A DNA stretch of 64,000 bases from Crambe crambe (Eukaryota; Porifera; Demospongiae; Poecilosclerida; Crambeidae). Positions 33,637-44,675 of this stretch are shown in pieces. The stretch is taken from the NCBI GenBank assembly GCA_963924555.1, contig OZ004593.1:1-64000 (forward strand). Direction: 5' to 3'. The translations under genes and the position numbers were made by a program. How positions within the stretch are numbered: position 1 is the stretch's first letter; the number at the start of each line of letters is the position of its first letter. The notes under the pieces were generated by a model, which had not been told where the DNA came from, did not search any database, and saw nothing but the letters and a program-made list of their open reading frames with translations.

Positions 33637-34940
33637 CACGATTGGTTGAGAGTTATAGAGTGACAAGAGAAGATTGGTGATTACTGATGGTAGTTGAGAG
33701 TGAGACGATAGTGTTTAAGCTATCTTATTTCAGTTTGTCTACTTCAGTATGTATGATGTGAATCAGGTCATAAGCACCTTCATCTGGTGGTCTGTTAGGG
33801 TTCAATCTAGCACTGCCCACAGACTAGGTAGCACAAGAAATTCAGCAGTCTATAGCTGATAATACCCTACATGCACTACAAGTGTGTGGATGAAAGCTAG
33901 GTATATACCCCAAGAACGATATTCTGAAAAGTTTATCACTGGTGCATGAGCGAAAATTTACCCTACCATCCTCAAATCAGGTTTATCCTGCTGATGCTAT
34001 TGTTTCCGGGATAATACTGTGGACTGTGGATATACTGTTCAGGTGTTAGGCTAGAGATGTGAGAGTACCGAGGTTGCTTCTATCCACACACACAGCAGGG
34101 TGTACATGATGGTTTCGTGAAGTGACCTTGGGCCACTCTTTGCTGGAAGTCGTGTCTAATTTTCTGATGTTATATACACCACTAATGTTACTACTAAAAA
34201 CTGGTAATGGTTATTTTGTTAACAATGATGTGTGTGTGTTAGTACAAAATAAAACTGGTAATGGTTGATTATTTACATACCTTTATAATGTTGAAATCAC
34301 TTCATAGAAAACGACACAGTCTACATCGCTGCCTGGTCAGACAAAACCAGAAATCTTATGATCCAAGCCATCTCTACATCTATATGCGGGGCACCATGAG
34401 TCAGCACACTTTCTTCCCCACGATGGGGTCGGGTAAAGTCACCGGCAATCTGATTGGTCACTGTCAATCGTGCACGCGTGATTAGAGACATGCAAATTAT
34501 GCTTTTTTTATGCTATGCTCCAATACCAGAACCCCTGCCATATTATGCTCAACAAACATGCCTATTATGCTTAAAAAATTGGTTAATAAGTGATGGTTTA
34601 TTGTAGCATAATTGCAGCCTCTTTTAGTCGTCCATCATAATTATCAGCAGCAAGTTAGTTTGCTGGAACATTTAATAAAGAAAACAGCAGCAGAAGACAG
34701 TTGTAATAACATGGCCGGAGACACTGCTACGGCTGGTACAGCCATGGCCGTACCACCATTCAGAGTGTGTGTGTGTATGCAATTTAAATATTATTGACTT
34801 ATAAGTTAGTACATGCATGGCATTGCCTAGATCATACCAGATTGAAATTGATATTGAACTTACTGGAGGGAATTCCCCAGACCCTCCAGATGGTAGCTAT
34901 GGCTGTACCACTATAAATGAGGTGGCTCCGGTGTCAAAGT
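33355..34940. other. Intergenic stretch with GT microsatellite
   Basis: The only clear structure is a (GT)n run at about 33594-33634. Short TATTATGCT-type repeats lie at about 34500-34570. No gene with domain support is seen. Confidence 0.5.
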
Positions 34941-34947
34941 CATGGTT

Positions 34948-36309
34948 GACTCCCCCAGTCATTCCTGCCTAAGGCATAAATGACTCCCCACCGGTCATTC
35001 CTGCCTTAGCGCCAGATCACACAAAGGTAAACTAATAATAATGGCAGCTAGCTAATATTTATTTGTCCCAGGAAGAAGTTGATGCTCAAGATGATGATGA
35101 TGATGATGAACCAGTGGAATATGTATACTACACAATTTTATGTGTATAGCTATAGCTAGCTAGCAATAAAATGGTGTCGTGGGTTTACTGATCCTGCAAC
35201 TGCCTGATGCCAGAGATATAGAAAATATGGTGGAATGTGAAGATTGTTTGAACTGCATGTAGACTGCATAATAATTATGACAACAGTTGTGTCCTTTGTG
35301 CAAGCACTATAGCTAATTGAGATTATTATAGCATCTTCATTTATGCTAGCTGAACTTTAATGCATATTCTGGTAGTCAATGACATTTACTCCTAAGCAAA
35401 CTACTACTGGAGTCATTCATGCCTAGGATAAAATGACTCCCCATAATTCCAGTCACCATGGGTCATTCATGCCTATAGGATGAAATGACTCCCCTTTCAT
35501 GGATATAATCATAGATTCAGGGATGCCTAGGATGAAATGAATCCATGGTATAGACTCAGGATGGATTGCCATGGCTATAAATAATTTATAGGGAGTCATT
35601 CATGCCTAGGATGAAACGACTCCCCTTCCATGACTATAAATTTACTAATTTTAGGGAGTCATTCGTGCCTAGAATAAAATGACTCCCTTCCATGGCTATG
35701 GATATTTCAGGGAGTCATTCATGCCTAGGATGAAATGACTCCATGGCTATGGATTTTTCAGGGAGTCATTCGTGCCAAGGATGAAATAACTCCTCTTCCA
35801 TTTGGGGAGTCATTCGTGCCTAAGATTAAATGACCCCCCTTCCATGGCTATTAATTTAGGGAGTCATTCGTGCCTAGGATGAAATGACTCCCCTTCCGTG
35901 GCTATCATGCATTCGTGCCTAGGGTGAAATGACTCTCCTTCTATGAATATGGATTCAGGAAGTCAGGGAGTCATAACTGGAGTCATCACGGGACTACATG
36001 GTGGTTGGAGTCACGATATCCATGGAAGAAGAGTCATTTGATCCTATACTAGGCACCAATGATTTCGGGAGTCATTTATACCTAGGATGAAATGACTCCC
36101 CTTCCGTGGATATAGATTCAGGGAGTCATTGAAGAGTATAGCCATTATTTTCAGGGAGTCATTGAAGGGTATAGCCATGGACAGGGAGTCATTTCATCAT
36201 AGGCACCAATGACTCCCTGAATCGAGATAACTGGATCGTGGACTACATGGCTGGAGTCACAATAGCCATGCATGGAAGGGGAGTCATTTCATCCTATAGG
36301 CACCAATGA
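34948..36309. repeat. Hairpin minisatellite (GGGAGTCATT .. AATGACTCCC)
   Basis: From 35409 to 36309 (first isolated copies at 34948-35015) there are about 14 copies of a unit whose left arm GGGAGTCATTCAT pairs with the right arm ATGAAATGACTCCC around a loop close to GCCTAGG. Units are spaced 40-75 bp and separated by TTCCATGGCTAT-like spacers. Later units are in reverse orientation (GGAGTCATTTCATCC..). Arms stay paired between units that differ elsewhere. TGACTC resembles an AP-1/GCN4 half-site. Function unknown. Confidence 0.88.
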
Positions 36310-36314
36310 CTTTA

Positions 36315-36652
36315 CATAGGCGTAGGAAAGGGGGGGGCAGGGGGGAGATTTGCCCCCCCCCCCCCAATTTTTATAGATGGGGGGGGGCATTGCCCCCTCA
36401 CATTCCACATTCATTTTTCCAGCTGCTACTGTACTAATGCATTTGGATACATGGGACTGCATGCACTCAGGTTGAAATAGCTAAAGAATTTATATCCTTA
36501 AACAGTGATTGGAAATTTTATTTTGGTTCTTTTAATAATAATTATTATGACAAGTATTTCAACAGTGAGCATGGTAAATACGTACCTAGTTTTGCAAGGT
36601 GCATGCACACTTGTTACGGTCTCACAGTTCCAAACTCCTTCCTACACCTATG
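36315..36652. mobile_element. 338-bp MITE with long G/C runs, inserted in the hairpin minisatellite
   Basis: The ends are CATAGGCGTAGGAA and its near reverse complement TTCCTACACCTATG. The 5-bp CTTTA flanks both sides (36310-36314 and 36653-36657). Removing the element restores an uninterrupted minisatellite unit (CCAATGACTTTAGGAGTCATT), confirming insertion. Near its left end lie runs of 8 to 14 G or C that are mutually complementary and could fold as a hairpin or G-quadruplex. Confidence 0.8.
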
Positions 36653-36684
36653 CTTTAGGAGTCATTTATACTTAGAATGACAAC

Positions 36685-36900
36685 AGTTTTAGATTTTCTG
36701 AAGCTGACTTTCGGAAGATGATAATAATGAAGATAACCTGATAACATTGCCATTAACTGGTTATTACTAAAGAGTCTATTTCTGTTTCTGTATTATGTTG
36801 GTAGTTTATAGCTGACTGTTGGAAGAAGATGATTATGAAGATAATGACATTGTCATTAACTATTACTAAAGAATCTATTTCTGTCTCTGGGTGATTGTTG
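36685..36900. repeat. 113-bp tandem duplication
   Basis: Two copies of GCTGACTTTCGGAAGATGAT..GATAACATTGCCATTAACTGG..TTACTAAAGAGTCTATTTCTG lie in tandem with changes. The sequence from 36900 to 37215 shows no gene. Confidence 0.65.
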
Positions 36901-37216
36901 GAAAATGAAGTCATCTGGCTGGGTCACAAGGAAACTTCATACCAATTTTCCACTGGAAGAAATTATTGTCTAAGGCACATTTGGTATTTGAATAACCGCA
37001 CATCCCAGGACAGGGACAAGCTATAGCAGGAATTTTCGTTTCGTTTCGTAACTAAGGGGTAGCTATCTACACAGCGAAAAATCTACAACTTGTAACTGGA
37101 CTGCCCCACATACCAGCATAGACTATATGGAACCTCTATATAATAGTTAGACAACGAGACCTAGGGATCTAAAGTCATTATGATACCGGTTAGAACACGG
37201 TAGTCCTGGTGATTAT

Positions 37217-37271
37217 GGCCAAATAACCGAATCCGAGGGCGCATGCGCCCTCGGATAAGGTTGTTTAGGCC
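37217..37271. repeat. 55-bp near-perfect palindrome
   Basis: The arms run from GGCCAAATAACC through CCGAGGGCGC to its mirror GCGCCCTCGG..GGTTGTTTAGGCC, with the axis inside GCGCATGCGC. It may be a very short fold-back element. Its right edge touches the larger inverted-repeat element at 37267. Confidence 0.75.
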
Positions 37272-37444
37272 ACTATTAATAGAATGATTGTTTCCTGTCC
37301 ACCGCCCGCGTATTGAAAATGTCACCGCATCAAAAAATTATTACTGCCTAATGCCTGCCATTGCTCATGCGCGCAGTAGAGCGCGCACATTTGGCTTCAC
37401 ATGCAGCTCTCTTTGGGAAAGCCCGTGGTGCACCGGTGAATGAC

Positions 37445-37466
37445 TAGTCTCGCGGCCGCGAGACTA
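37445..37466. mobile_element. 22-bp perfect palindrome flanked by 9-bp near-repeat
   Basis: TAGTCTCGCGG is followed directly by its reverse complement. The flanks GTGAATGAC (37436-37444) and GTGAATGAT (37467-37475) match at 8 of 9 bases. The arm is the same as the outer arm of the 86-bp MITE at 37550, so this looks like an element reduced to its two termini. Confidence 0.65.
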
Positions 37467-37549
37467 GTGAATGATGAAGACGGGACCCTTGAGATAAACA
37501 ACGAAGCAGTAATAGAATAATTATAATAACCGCCCGCCCGCAGCACTTG

Positions 37550-37635
37550 TAGTCTCGCGGGCCCGACCCTTTGCCCATAGATAGTATAGATTGCCCTTCC
37601 CTCGCGGTTGGTAAAGGGTCTGGCCCGCGAGACTA
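37550..37635. mobile_element. 86-bp palindromic MITE with 9-bp target duplication
   Basis: The arms start TAGTCTCGCGGGCC and pair over 23 bp with one mismatch, around an AT-rich loop. The exact 9-bp direct repeat CAGCACTTG flanks it at 37541-37549 and 37636-37644. A 9-bp duplication suggests mobilisation by a Mutator-like transposase; the source element is not in this window. Confidence 0.8.
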
Positions 37636-37714
37636 CAGCACTTGTGGATGTTTTCTTGGACAGGAAACTAGGATTCTATAAATAGTGGCCTTATCACCAA
37701 CTATTACATATTAA

Positions 37715-37870
37715 ATCCCTCTGATGGTTTTCTTGATGTGGTATTACAGTAATAACCATGACTTAATGGAATTCGAAGTATGTTGTATATTTCATAGAAA
37801 TCCCTCTGACGATTTTCGAGATATTGTATTATGACCCCTTAATGAATTCGAAGAATTTCGGTATGGAATT
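37715..37870. repeat. Dispersed 126-bp-type repeat, diverged copies
   Basis: Two shortened copies of the block seen at 19557-19810 (TGATGGTTTTC..GGTATTACAGTAATAACC and GACGATTTTCGAGATATTGT..CCCCTTAATGAATTCGAAG) lie here. They mark a repeat family shared between the subtelomere and this region. Confidence 0.65.
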
Positions 37871-38009
37871 AAGAGTTACAACCATTTGTCATCATTGGGA
37901 GATACAGGGTTTTGCAGAATCTTTGCAACAAGAATATGCTCAAATTGTTGTGATAGAGCTATACTGCTGTGGTCTAGGCCCCTACCACTACTCTGCTACT
38001 ACTTCCAAA

Positions 38010-38521
38010 TAAGGAACAGTCTTGGGTCTTCAGTCTTCAAGCTCTGTTGCACAAAACCCTGTACCTATACAAGTCCCTCGCCCACTTCCAAGAGACTACG
38101 CCCATATTCAGGAGGCCACGCCCACTATATAGAATCCCCCTGGTGGTTTTGGCATTAGGATAACCCTAACAGAATTCAGATAATTACTATGTAATTTCCT
38201 TTTGTATAAAAGACCACGCCCACTTCTAAATTGCTATTGATGCCCGTCTCCAAGTTGATGTGGGGACTTGGTCCCAAGTTGATGGAGACGTACCCAGTCT
38301 CATTGGTCCCAAGTTGATGTAGGGACCTGGTCCCATTGGTATCTAGTTCTGTGGTGGTATTACAATAGATGAAGCTAACCCTTCCCTATTATTTTTATTA
38401 TTTCAGTATTATTATTTTATTATTATTATTATTATATATTATTATTATTATTGGGGTGTTTGTTTCATTGAATCATTATTCTATAGCATTGAAAATTATT
38501 GAAGCTACTGACAAACATTTC
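38010..38521. repeat. Short repeats and ATT microsatellite 3' of VAV
   Basis: CCACGCCCACT-type blocks occur three to four times at 38080-38225. GGTCCCAAGTTGATG blocks repeat at 38270-38335. A (TTA)n run covers about 38388-38452. No gene is seen. Confidence 0.6.
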
Positions 38522-41500
38522 TCAACTGGTTATTTCAGATACATAATTAGAAGGAAAAAGTCCAGTCTGCAAAGAAAAGAGACAATCATTAAAAAGTCTA
38601 GCCACAAATGTATAACGTACCCTTCCTCTGCATTCACCCAACCACCATCCAATTTTATTGGTATCTGTTTCTACAATTCTTACTCGGTCATGTTTCTGTA
38701 ACATTGAAACAATTTATCTTTATCTTCTTCTTCTAACCATAATTATACCAAGTAATGATATTGAACCATACTATAATGTGCCGAGCAAGAGGTGGGGTTT
38801 CAAACATTTCTTGCTATGAAGCACAAATTAAAGTCTAGAGAAGAGCAACGAGGTACCGAAGGTAACATAGATAGCTTGGTTTATATTTCCAACTGGAAAG
38901 CCCAACTTTTGCAGACTCTTTGCTGTTATATGGCTTGCTTTAGAAGCAGTCTAAGCTATCTGATACTGAGCTGTTGCAATTGAGTTGACTAAAATCACAT
39001 TACATACGTCATTCACATCACATCATTTTTTCTTAATTTTTGAAGTAGCCTTACATCTATGGTGAGCTTACATCTATGGTGAGCTTACATCTATGGTGAG
39101 CTTACATCTATGGTGAGCTTACATCTATGGTGAGCTTACATCTATGGTGAGCTTACATCTATGGTGAGCTTACATCTATGGTGAGTTCATCCGGGTACTC
39201 TGCATGAAAAGCAAACATGACATCTGCCCATCTCTCAGTATCTGGTTCTGGAGGTGCAACGGGAGGTGCAGGAGTAGCGGAGGTGGAACGTGACCGTGTG
39301 CTTGGACCTCCATCTGCTAACATGTCACGATATGGATACCTCAGTGTAGTATCCACACCTGGAAAACTGGAACCTAATGAATTGTGCTGATAATATGCCA
39401 CCAGTTCCTATGCAAATGATTATTTCAAATAATACAGTTTTCAAGTACGCACACAATTACCTCGACTGATAGAAATTCACACACATCTGACACATAAAAT
39501 TTGAGCGTGTCTGCATGCTTGGAGACTTTGATATGCTTTGGCATTCTGTTCCACCTGCATGTACTAGTTATTAAAGGTACCAGTTATTAAAGGTTATTAC
39601 TTGAGTGCAATGGCATATTCCCCCGGACGAACGTCACTCTCTCTGATCAGAAATACACCATCTTGCATGCGGTAAAGAGCCTGTTCGGCATCTATCCGAC
39701 TCTTCTTTCCCAAATACCAAGGGTAACCACGCAATCTATCATCTGAACATTCTGGAGGATCAGTAGTCCCCTGCAACGAATAAGCCAACCCAACCTCACT
39801 CTATCAAATCTAAAAATTATTTCGTATATACCCTCTTTCTGAGGAAGCTCGAGGGGACTTCTCCCCTATTACCAGTGACTAACGATATGGCCTGCAAGTG
39901 GGAGCAATCGAAATGATTTGATGGACAAATGAACCATCCATACATTACCTCCCACCACTCAGAGTTGGGAATAGGTGCCAATACCTCCAATTCCTCTCCC
40001 TTTTCAAAGGAGAGCACACGATTGCTGCGATTACCGATGGCATCGTACTTTTGCCTAGCAACGTAGACTTGACCTAACTCTATAGAAATCACGAAGTAAA
40101 TCACGGTAAGCATCGTGCATAAACTCACTGTGATCGTCTCCTCTCGTCGTTCTCACTCTCCGCGGAGGTACTGAATATCAATGCAATTAATCACCACCAA
40201 AAGAAACATCCAATTACTCTTACTTGGCTGCGCTGAGGAACAACGTTCTGCATCCTTTATGCATTCACGATGAACTCCTAGGTTACAAGCTAAAAATAAT
40301 AATAATAAAACAGACTATAAGAAATAACAATCAATGTCCTTAAACTCACATGGGCAGAAGTAACCCTGAAAGTAACAGCCATGCAACAGTTTGTGGCACA
40401 CATCACACTGTCTCGGTTTATCAAATGTTTGTAGCTCGAAATTATGATGACCTTAAAAGCCAATATTATAACCATAAAAGCTATGCAGCTATATGCTTCC
40501 ATACCTTTCTTCCCATCACGAGGTGAACTCATTTCCCTGAAATTGAAGCAGTAACGACTCGGTTTATAAAATTTGTACTGGAGGAAACCTACTTGGCATG
40601 ATTTATGGCATCGATCCATTGAGATTTTAACTCTTCCGTCTTAGCATGTGCAAAAATGTCACCTTGACCTCGTACAATCAACCGAAAAGCATACGAAAAC
40701 TAAAGAAACAGAAAGTAATTTTTACATCACGTCGTAGTCCAATCACTTGCCGGCCTTCCTCCACTTGCCTTTCCCTTAGCGTCACTCGCTTTTCCTCCCT
40801 TAGTGGGAGGGAGAACTGGATCTACTTGCAGAGAGGAAACGGTGAATACGTGTTTAGGTGAATAGCGAACGTGAACTTCGAACCCCAGTTTAGTAACTTT
40901 ACGACATAGGAGCATGACTTTATCGAAAAGGAAAGCCCACCTCGGACTAAAAAGGAAAATGTCTCAATTTTATGTTCGTCTGATGTAAACCTACTTTGGC
41001 TTGGCAGCATTTTGGTCCCCAGGGCGAATACGGAGTTCACCATCAAAGATGTACCGTCCACACTGTAGGAGAGAGACTCCCCGATAGTCCACCAAGCTTT
41101 GCTCTACTTCCTCAATGTGGCGCATGTTTTCGTAATCTCCTTTTGTGGCATTGATGTAATGTGCGATGTCCTGAAATCAGAGCCGATAAAAATAACACCA
41201 TACGATAGAACGACATGAAACTCACCTCCACCAACTCGATAACAGTTTCTAAATTTCTGATTTCGACTTGGCTAGGCATTTTGGTTTTCTTGGTATATTT
41301 GAGGAGTTCCTACAAAGCAAAATTCTGGAGGCATCTATTCAGGAAGCACGCAAACCTACCTTAGCGAGGAGAGGATACTTGAGGAATCTCTGAATGGGAA
41401 CTCTCAGGAGATCACTGAGTGGAAACCGCTGCTGAGATCGATCTTGACACGCTTGAAGCAAACGGTACGTTTCACTCTTTGCAGTCAACTGTTTTGCCTG

Positions 41501-42997
41501 TAATAATTATTTTGCTATGCTAAAATTTCAATGACTCGTCTCGGGACCTGCCTTTTCGACCGCTAGAGGAAGGTGAGCTGCATATTGTCCGTATGTCAAA
41601 AGTTCGTCTTTGACTTCCATGAAATACTTGGTGACGTCAGTTTTAGACGATTCGACACATTTTTCAAACCCATCCTTAAGAATTTTATGAACAGGATATA
41701 GCGTCTGGCCAGTTTAAATGGAAGAGTGAAAGGAAAATACTCGTATCCACACGATAGCTCACCTGTGCCAAAGAGAAAAGCAACTCGTTGTCCTGTGGAG
41801 AAACGTGATCACGTAGTGCCGAGCAAAAGTCCTGGCCTATTAATTCCAGTACTCCCAAATATGTCTTTTCAGTCTCGTACAATTCCTTTAAAATGTACGT
41901 ACGCTGATCATCGATATCTGATCCGGTATTGACCACCTAAATCAATGTAATAATAACAACTACAGACGCCACTACTACTTACTTCTGGAGGCCTCCGATA
42001 GTAAACGATGGAATCATAGATGGTTTCGTCACCATACCCATACGGGTCCACTTCTTCTTGCGGTACTTGGGCATAGAGTTCATCCATATTAGCATAGAGA
42101 CGCTCCCTAGGGAAAAAAGTATGTTCCTCGAGAGTGTGCTCGACATAGATGACTCCATAAAACACTCACATTCCTATGTCCTTCAAGGAGGCATAGATGT
42201 CTGAATTGTCATTCTGATTGTAATAGTGTCTTGTCTCTGATCTGGGAAATGGACTACGAGAACAAATTTGGAAGTGAATAAACAGAGCCTCGAAATTTTG
42301 GATATGATACTTACACCCATCCTAAACTGAGGGCCTGAGGAGTGTGTGAAAGAAGGGACAGAACATGCATGACCTATGATAAACAAAAAACTGGAAAATG
42401 AACCACAAATCCCATTCAAACATTGTCATCTACCTTTTGAAAGTTATCTACGTCATAAAGGTCCGAGTCAGAAAAGAGATCTATGTCACTGATGGAAAAC
42501 TTGGAGCGACAAGCTTGGAGAAAAGCAGCAATGTTTCTCAGATAGTGATGCTACAGTTATGAAGAGTCAGTTTCAGAAACATACATACCGTATATATATT
42601 TAGAACAGTTGCCATGCACAAACACAACCAACGACAGATACAGGCAGTTAATCCACCATAGACACACATACACAGCTACACACATCATTAGCCATGCTTC
42701 AGAGATGATCACCAAGTGCAAGTGGGAGGCAACCCTGTTCATGTTTTGCTAGCTTCCACTGACCTGCATGAGAGGCTTTGGAGTCCAATCTGACTCGGGA
42801 ACACTCCCTGGTTTCAACGTGTTTAGCAAACTGCACAGAAATACACCATCACGAAGGGATCGAGCAAAGTCCACCAAATCCACATCGGGCTTAGTCACTC
42901 TGTGTGTGACTGGAATGACTTGACTGCTGATCAGCCACTGCCGAGCTTGACGCCACTCAAGAGACTCAGCAGCACTTGCTACAGCCATAATTTTCAA
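38522..42997 (-). CDS. VAV: VAV-family guanine nucleotide exchange factor
   Basis: About 17 short exons encode the full VAV order: calponin-homology domain (42764-42997 and 42434-42550, ESLEWRQARQWLISS; continues near 42315-42370), an acidic segment with tyrosines (DIYASLKD, DELYAQV, ETIYDSIVYY; 41985-42243), Dbl-homology (about 41230-41936, YILKELYETEKTYL), PH (about 40640-41075), C1 zinc finger (HHNFELQTFDKPRQCDVC..C..CNLGVHREC, about 40220-40450), SH3 (about 39820-40080, YVARQKYDA), SH2 (about 39470-39775, YPWYLGKKSR..GVFLIRESD) and a split SH3 (ADVMFAFHAEYPDELTID near 39180-39230, then KHDRVRIVETD..GWWLGECRGR near 38630-38703, ending GLFPSNYVSEITS-stop). VAV proteins activate Rho/Rac after tyrosine phosphorylation at the membrane. 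The start at 42997 or 42988 is not certain. One splice donor lies in a 17-bp tandem repeat. Confidence 0.9.
39050..39186. repeat. 17-bp x 8 tandem repeat spanning a VAV splice donor
   Basis: Eight identical units of TTACATCTATGGTGAGC start at 39051, 39068, 39085, 39102, 39119, 39136, 39153 and 39170. On the coding (minus) strand the unit reads CTCACCATAGATGTAAG, and the first unit supplies the last codons of the exon (LTID) and the GTAAGC donor. Every further unit therefore carries another copy of the exon end and donor within the intron. Confidence 0.9.
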
Positions 42998-43379
42998 GCC
43001 TGGACACCAGAGATAAAATCAACACACACACACAACCCAGTCCCTACACATTCACCTCTGCTAGTAAGATTTGACCACCAATCTCACTTGATCACCACTA
43101 TACCAAGTTATCCAACGATGTTTGGGAGGTAAGTCATTCCACAACCAAGGCTGCTGTAATTTCGAACTCACGATGAAAATCACCGTAAAAAATCTCCCGC
43201 GAGTTCACAAGAATACAGAGACCTTCCGATGGTTAGCTAGAACAGTGAGAAGGCAACATTACAGCTAGTATCAGCCAGATCACGTGAATCGGGGCTTTCC
43301 CCCCCCCCCTGGTGGAAGTCAGTATAGCTGAGCTGACCATAGACCTCGCCATTGAGGAACGAGTTGATCTCTAGGGGCG
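42998..43379. promoter_or_regulatory. Divergent VAV / BCL10-like promoter with kappaB site and E-box
   Basis: The 382 bp between the two start codons drive VAV to the left and the BCL10-like gene to the right. On the right side GGGGCTTTCC at 43291-43300 fits the NF-kappaB consensus GGGRNWYYCC exactly and runs into a C tract, and CACGTG lies just before it at 43281-43286. The kappaB site is 80 bp from the BCL10-like start codon. Function is inferred. Confidence 0.5.
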
Positions 43380-44632
43380 ATGTCTAAACTGGAAGAGAGT
43401 CCGGCGGAACAAAAAGTTAAGGACTTAAAAAATCGGGTACTAGAGGAACAGATGGGATTTCTCTGTGAGGAGTTGGGAGATCCCGGGAGATACTTTCCTC
43501 ACTTGAGATCTAAGGGAGTGTTGGATTCCATGGATTGTCAGTCCATACGCTCTAAAGTCACATTCCAGGACAAGATCCAGGAGTTGGTAAGTGTGCTGAA
43601 AGTACGTGAGTCGAACAAAGGGGAGCACTCTTTCGACGTGCTGGTGGAGGCTTTCAAGAAGCAACGTGTCCAGGCACACATTGCAAGGTGCTTACAAAAA
43701 GCTCTTGCCAAGGCCAGAAAAGAAGCTACCGGTAAATCTTGACTAACTGCTACAGTGCTAGCTACTTAATTCTCGTGCTGACTTTTTCTTTAGGCTTTGA
43801 AAGCCAGCCAAAAGTGGTCGTAACCGAAGAGGCTGTCAGTGCAACGTCAATGTCAAACGGCAGGCTATCCTCTGAGGACCACAGTGAAGGAGAACCGTAT
43901 GAGATGCATCCTCTACATGGAGCCCTCCCTCCTTCACCAATGGTCCGATCCACAACTATTCCAATAAATGTTCTCGTTGATGACAAAGACGATGACAGTG
44001 ATACTATGCATCCGATACATGGTCAGGTGCCTTTCTCAGTTTGTGCACAGAATCAGTCTGGACAAAGTCTGTCCACCTTTCACCTCTCGAGTTATGATGG
44101 ATTGGAGTCGGAACAAGGAGGCCAGAGTTTACTGCAGACGAGTATCTCCTCTGGTGGGCTCTCTGGTCAGCTTACGTCGATTGGCACAACGTGCAGTGTT
44201 AGTATGACGTCAGACTCCAGTTGCAGCAGTCGGGAAGAGTCTATTGAGATAGTTAAACTTGAAGCAATCATAAAGGACCTTTCGTTTCAACTGAAAGAAG
44301 CTCAAGTTGAAATAAAGAAGAAAGACGACAAAATAAGACAACTCCATGAGCAGCTAAAATTATCGAAAAATTTTGAAGAAACATCAAGCCAACAAATTGT
44401 ACAGCCACTTCGTCCGTACAATCTCCAGCTGAATGGACCGGCTGCTGGCAGCCGACCATACAATATGTCTTCCAGCACATATTCCAACTCTCATCATCAC
44501 ATGCATTGCCACCACTCTTCGGACCGTCATGCATCAGGACAGGGTCCAGAGTCCAGTAAATCTTTCAGCAACAGTACTTTTAACAACCGCTCTAAGAGTG
44601 GTACCCCCAATGCTTCAGTTTCAGTTGTGTAG
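43380..44632 (+). CDS. BCL10-like CARD adaptor with C-terminal coiled coil
   Basis: Two exons, 43380-43731 and 43794-44632, join in phase (G|GC) across a 62-bp intron and give 396 residues. Residues 15-110 form a CARD of the BCL10 type: GFLCEELG..RYFPHLRSKGVLDSMDCQSIRSK, then FDVLVEAFKKQRVQAHIARCLQKAL. The rest is Ser/Thr-rich and low in structure, except for a charged coiled coil at about residues 205-235 (KLEAIIKDLSFQLKEAQVEI). In animals BCL10 links CARD-coiled-coil scaffolds to the paracaspase MALT1 and activates NF-kappaB. The coiled coil is not a feature of vertebrate BCL10, so this could be an ancestral CARD-coiled-coil form. It lies head to head with VAV. Confidence 0.72.
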
Positions 44633-44675
44633 CATAATAATTATGTAATGCATATTAATGTTATACGAACGAGGA

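Larger units (their letters stand above)
37267..37691. mobile_element. About 425-bp TIR element containing palindromic MITEs
   Basis: The left end GGCCACTATTAATAGAA..GTTTCCTGTCCA pairs with the right end TGGACAGGAAAC..TTCTATAAATAGTGGCC (about 35 bp with small differences). Exact boundaries and the target duplication are unclear. Two smaller palindromic insertions (37445-37466, 37550-37635) lie within it. Confidence 0.65.

Noticed and set aside
37576-37590. Relation of the CATAGATAGTATA loop of the 86-bp MITE to the CATAGATAGTATA ends of the 28516-29524 element
   Set aside because: The match is short and AT-rich, and flanking sequences and target duplication lengths differ, so it is probably coincidence.
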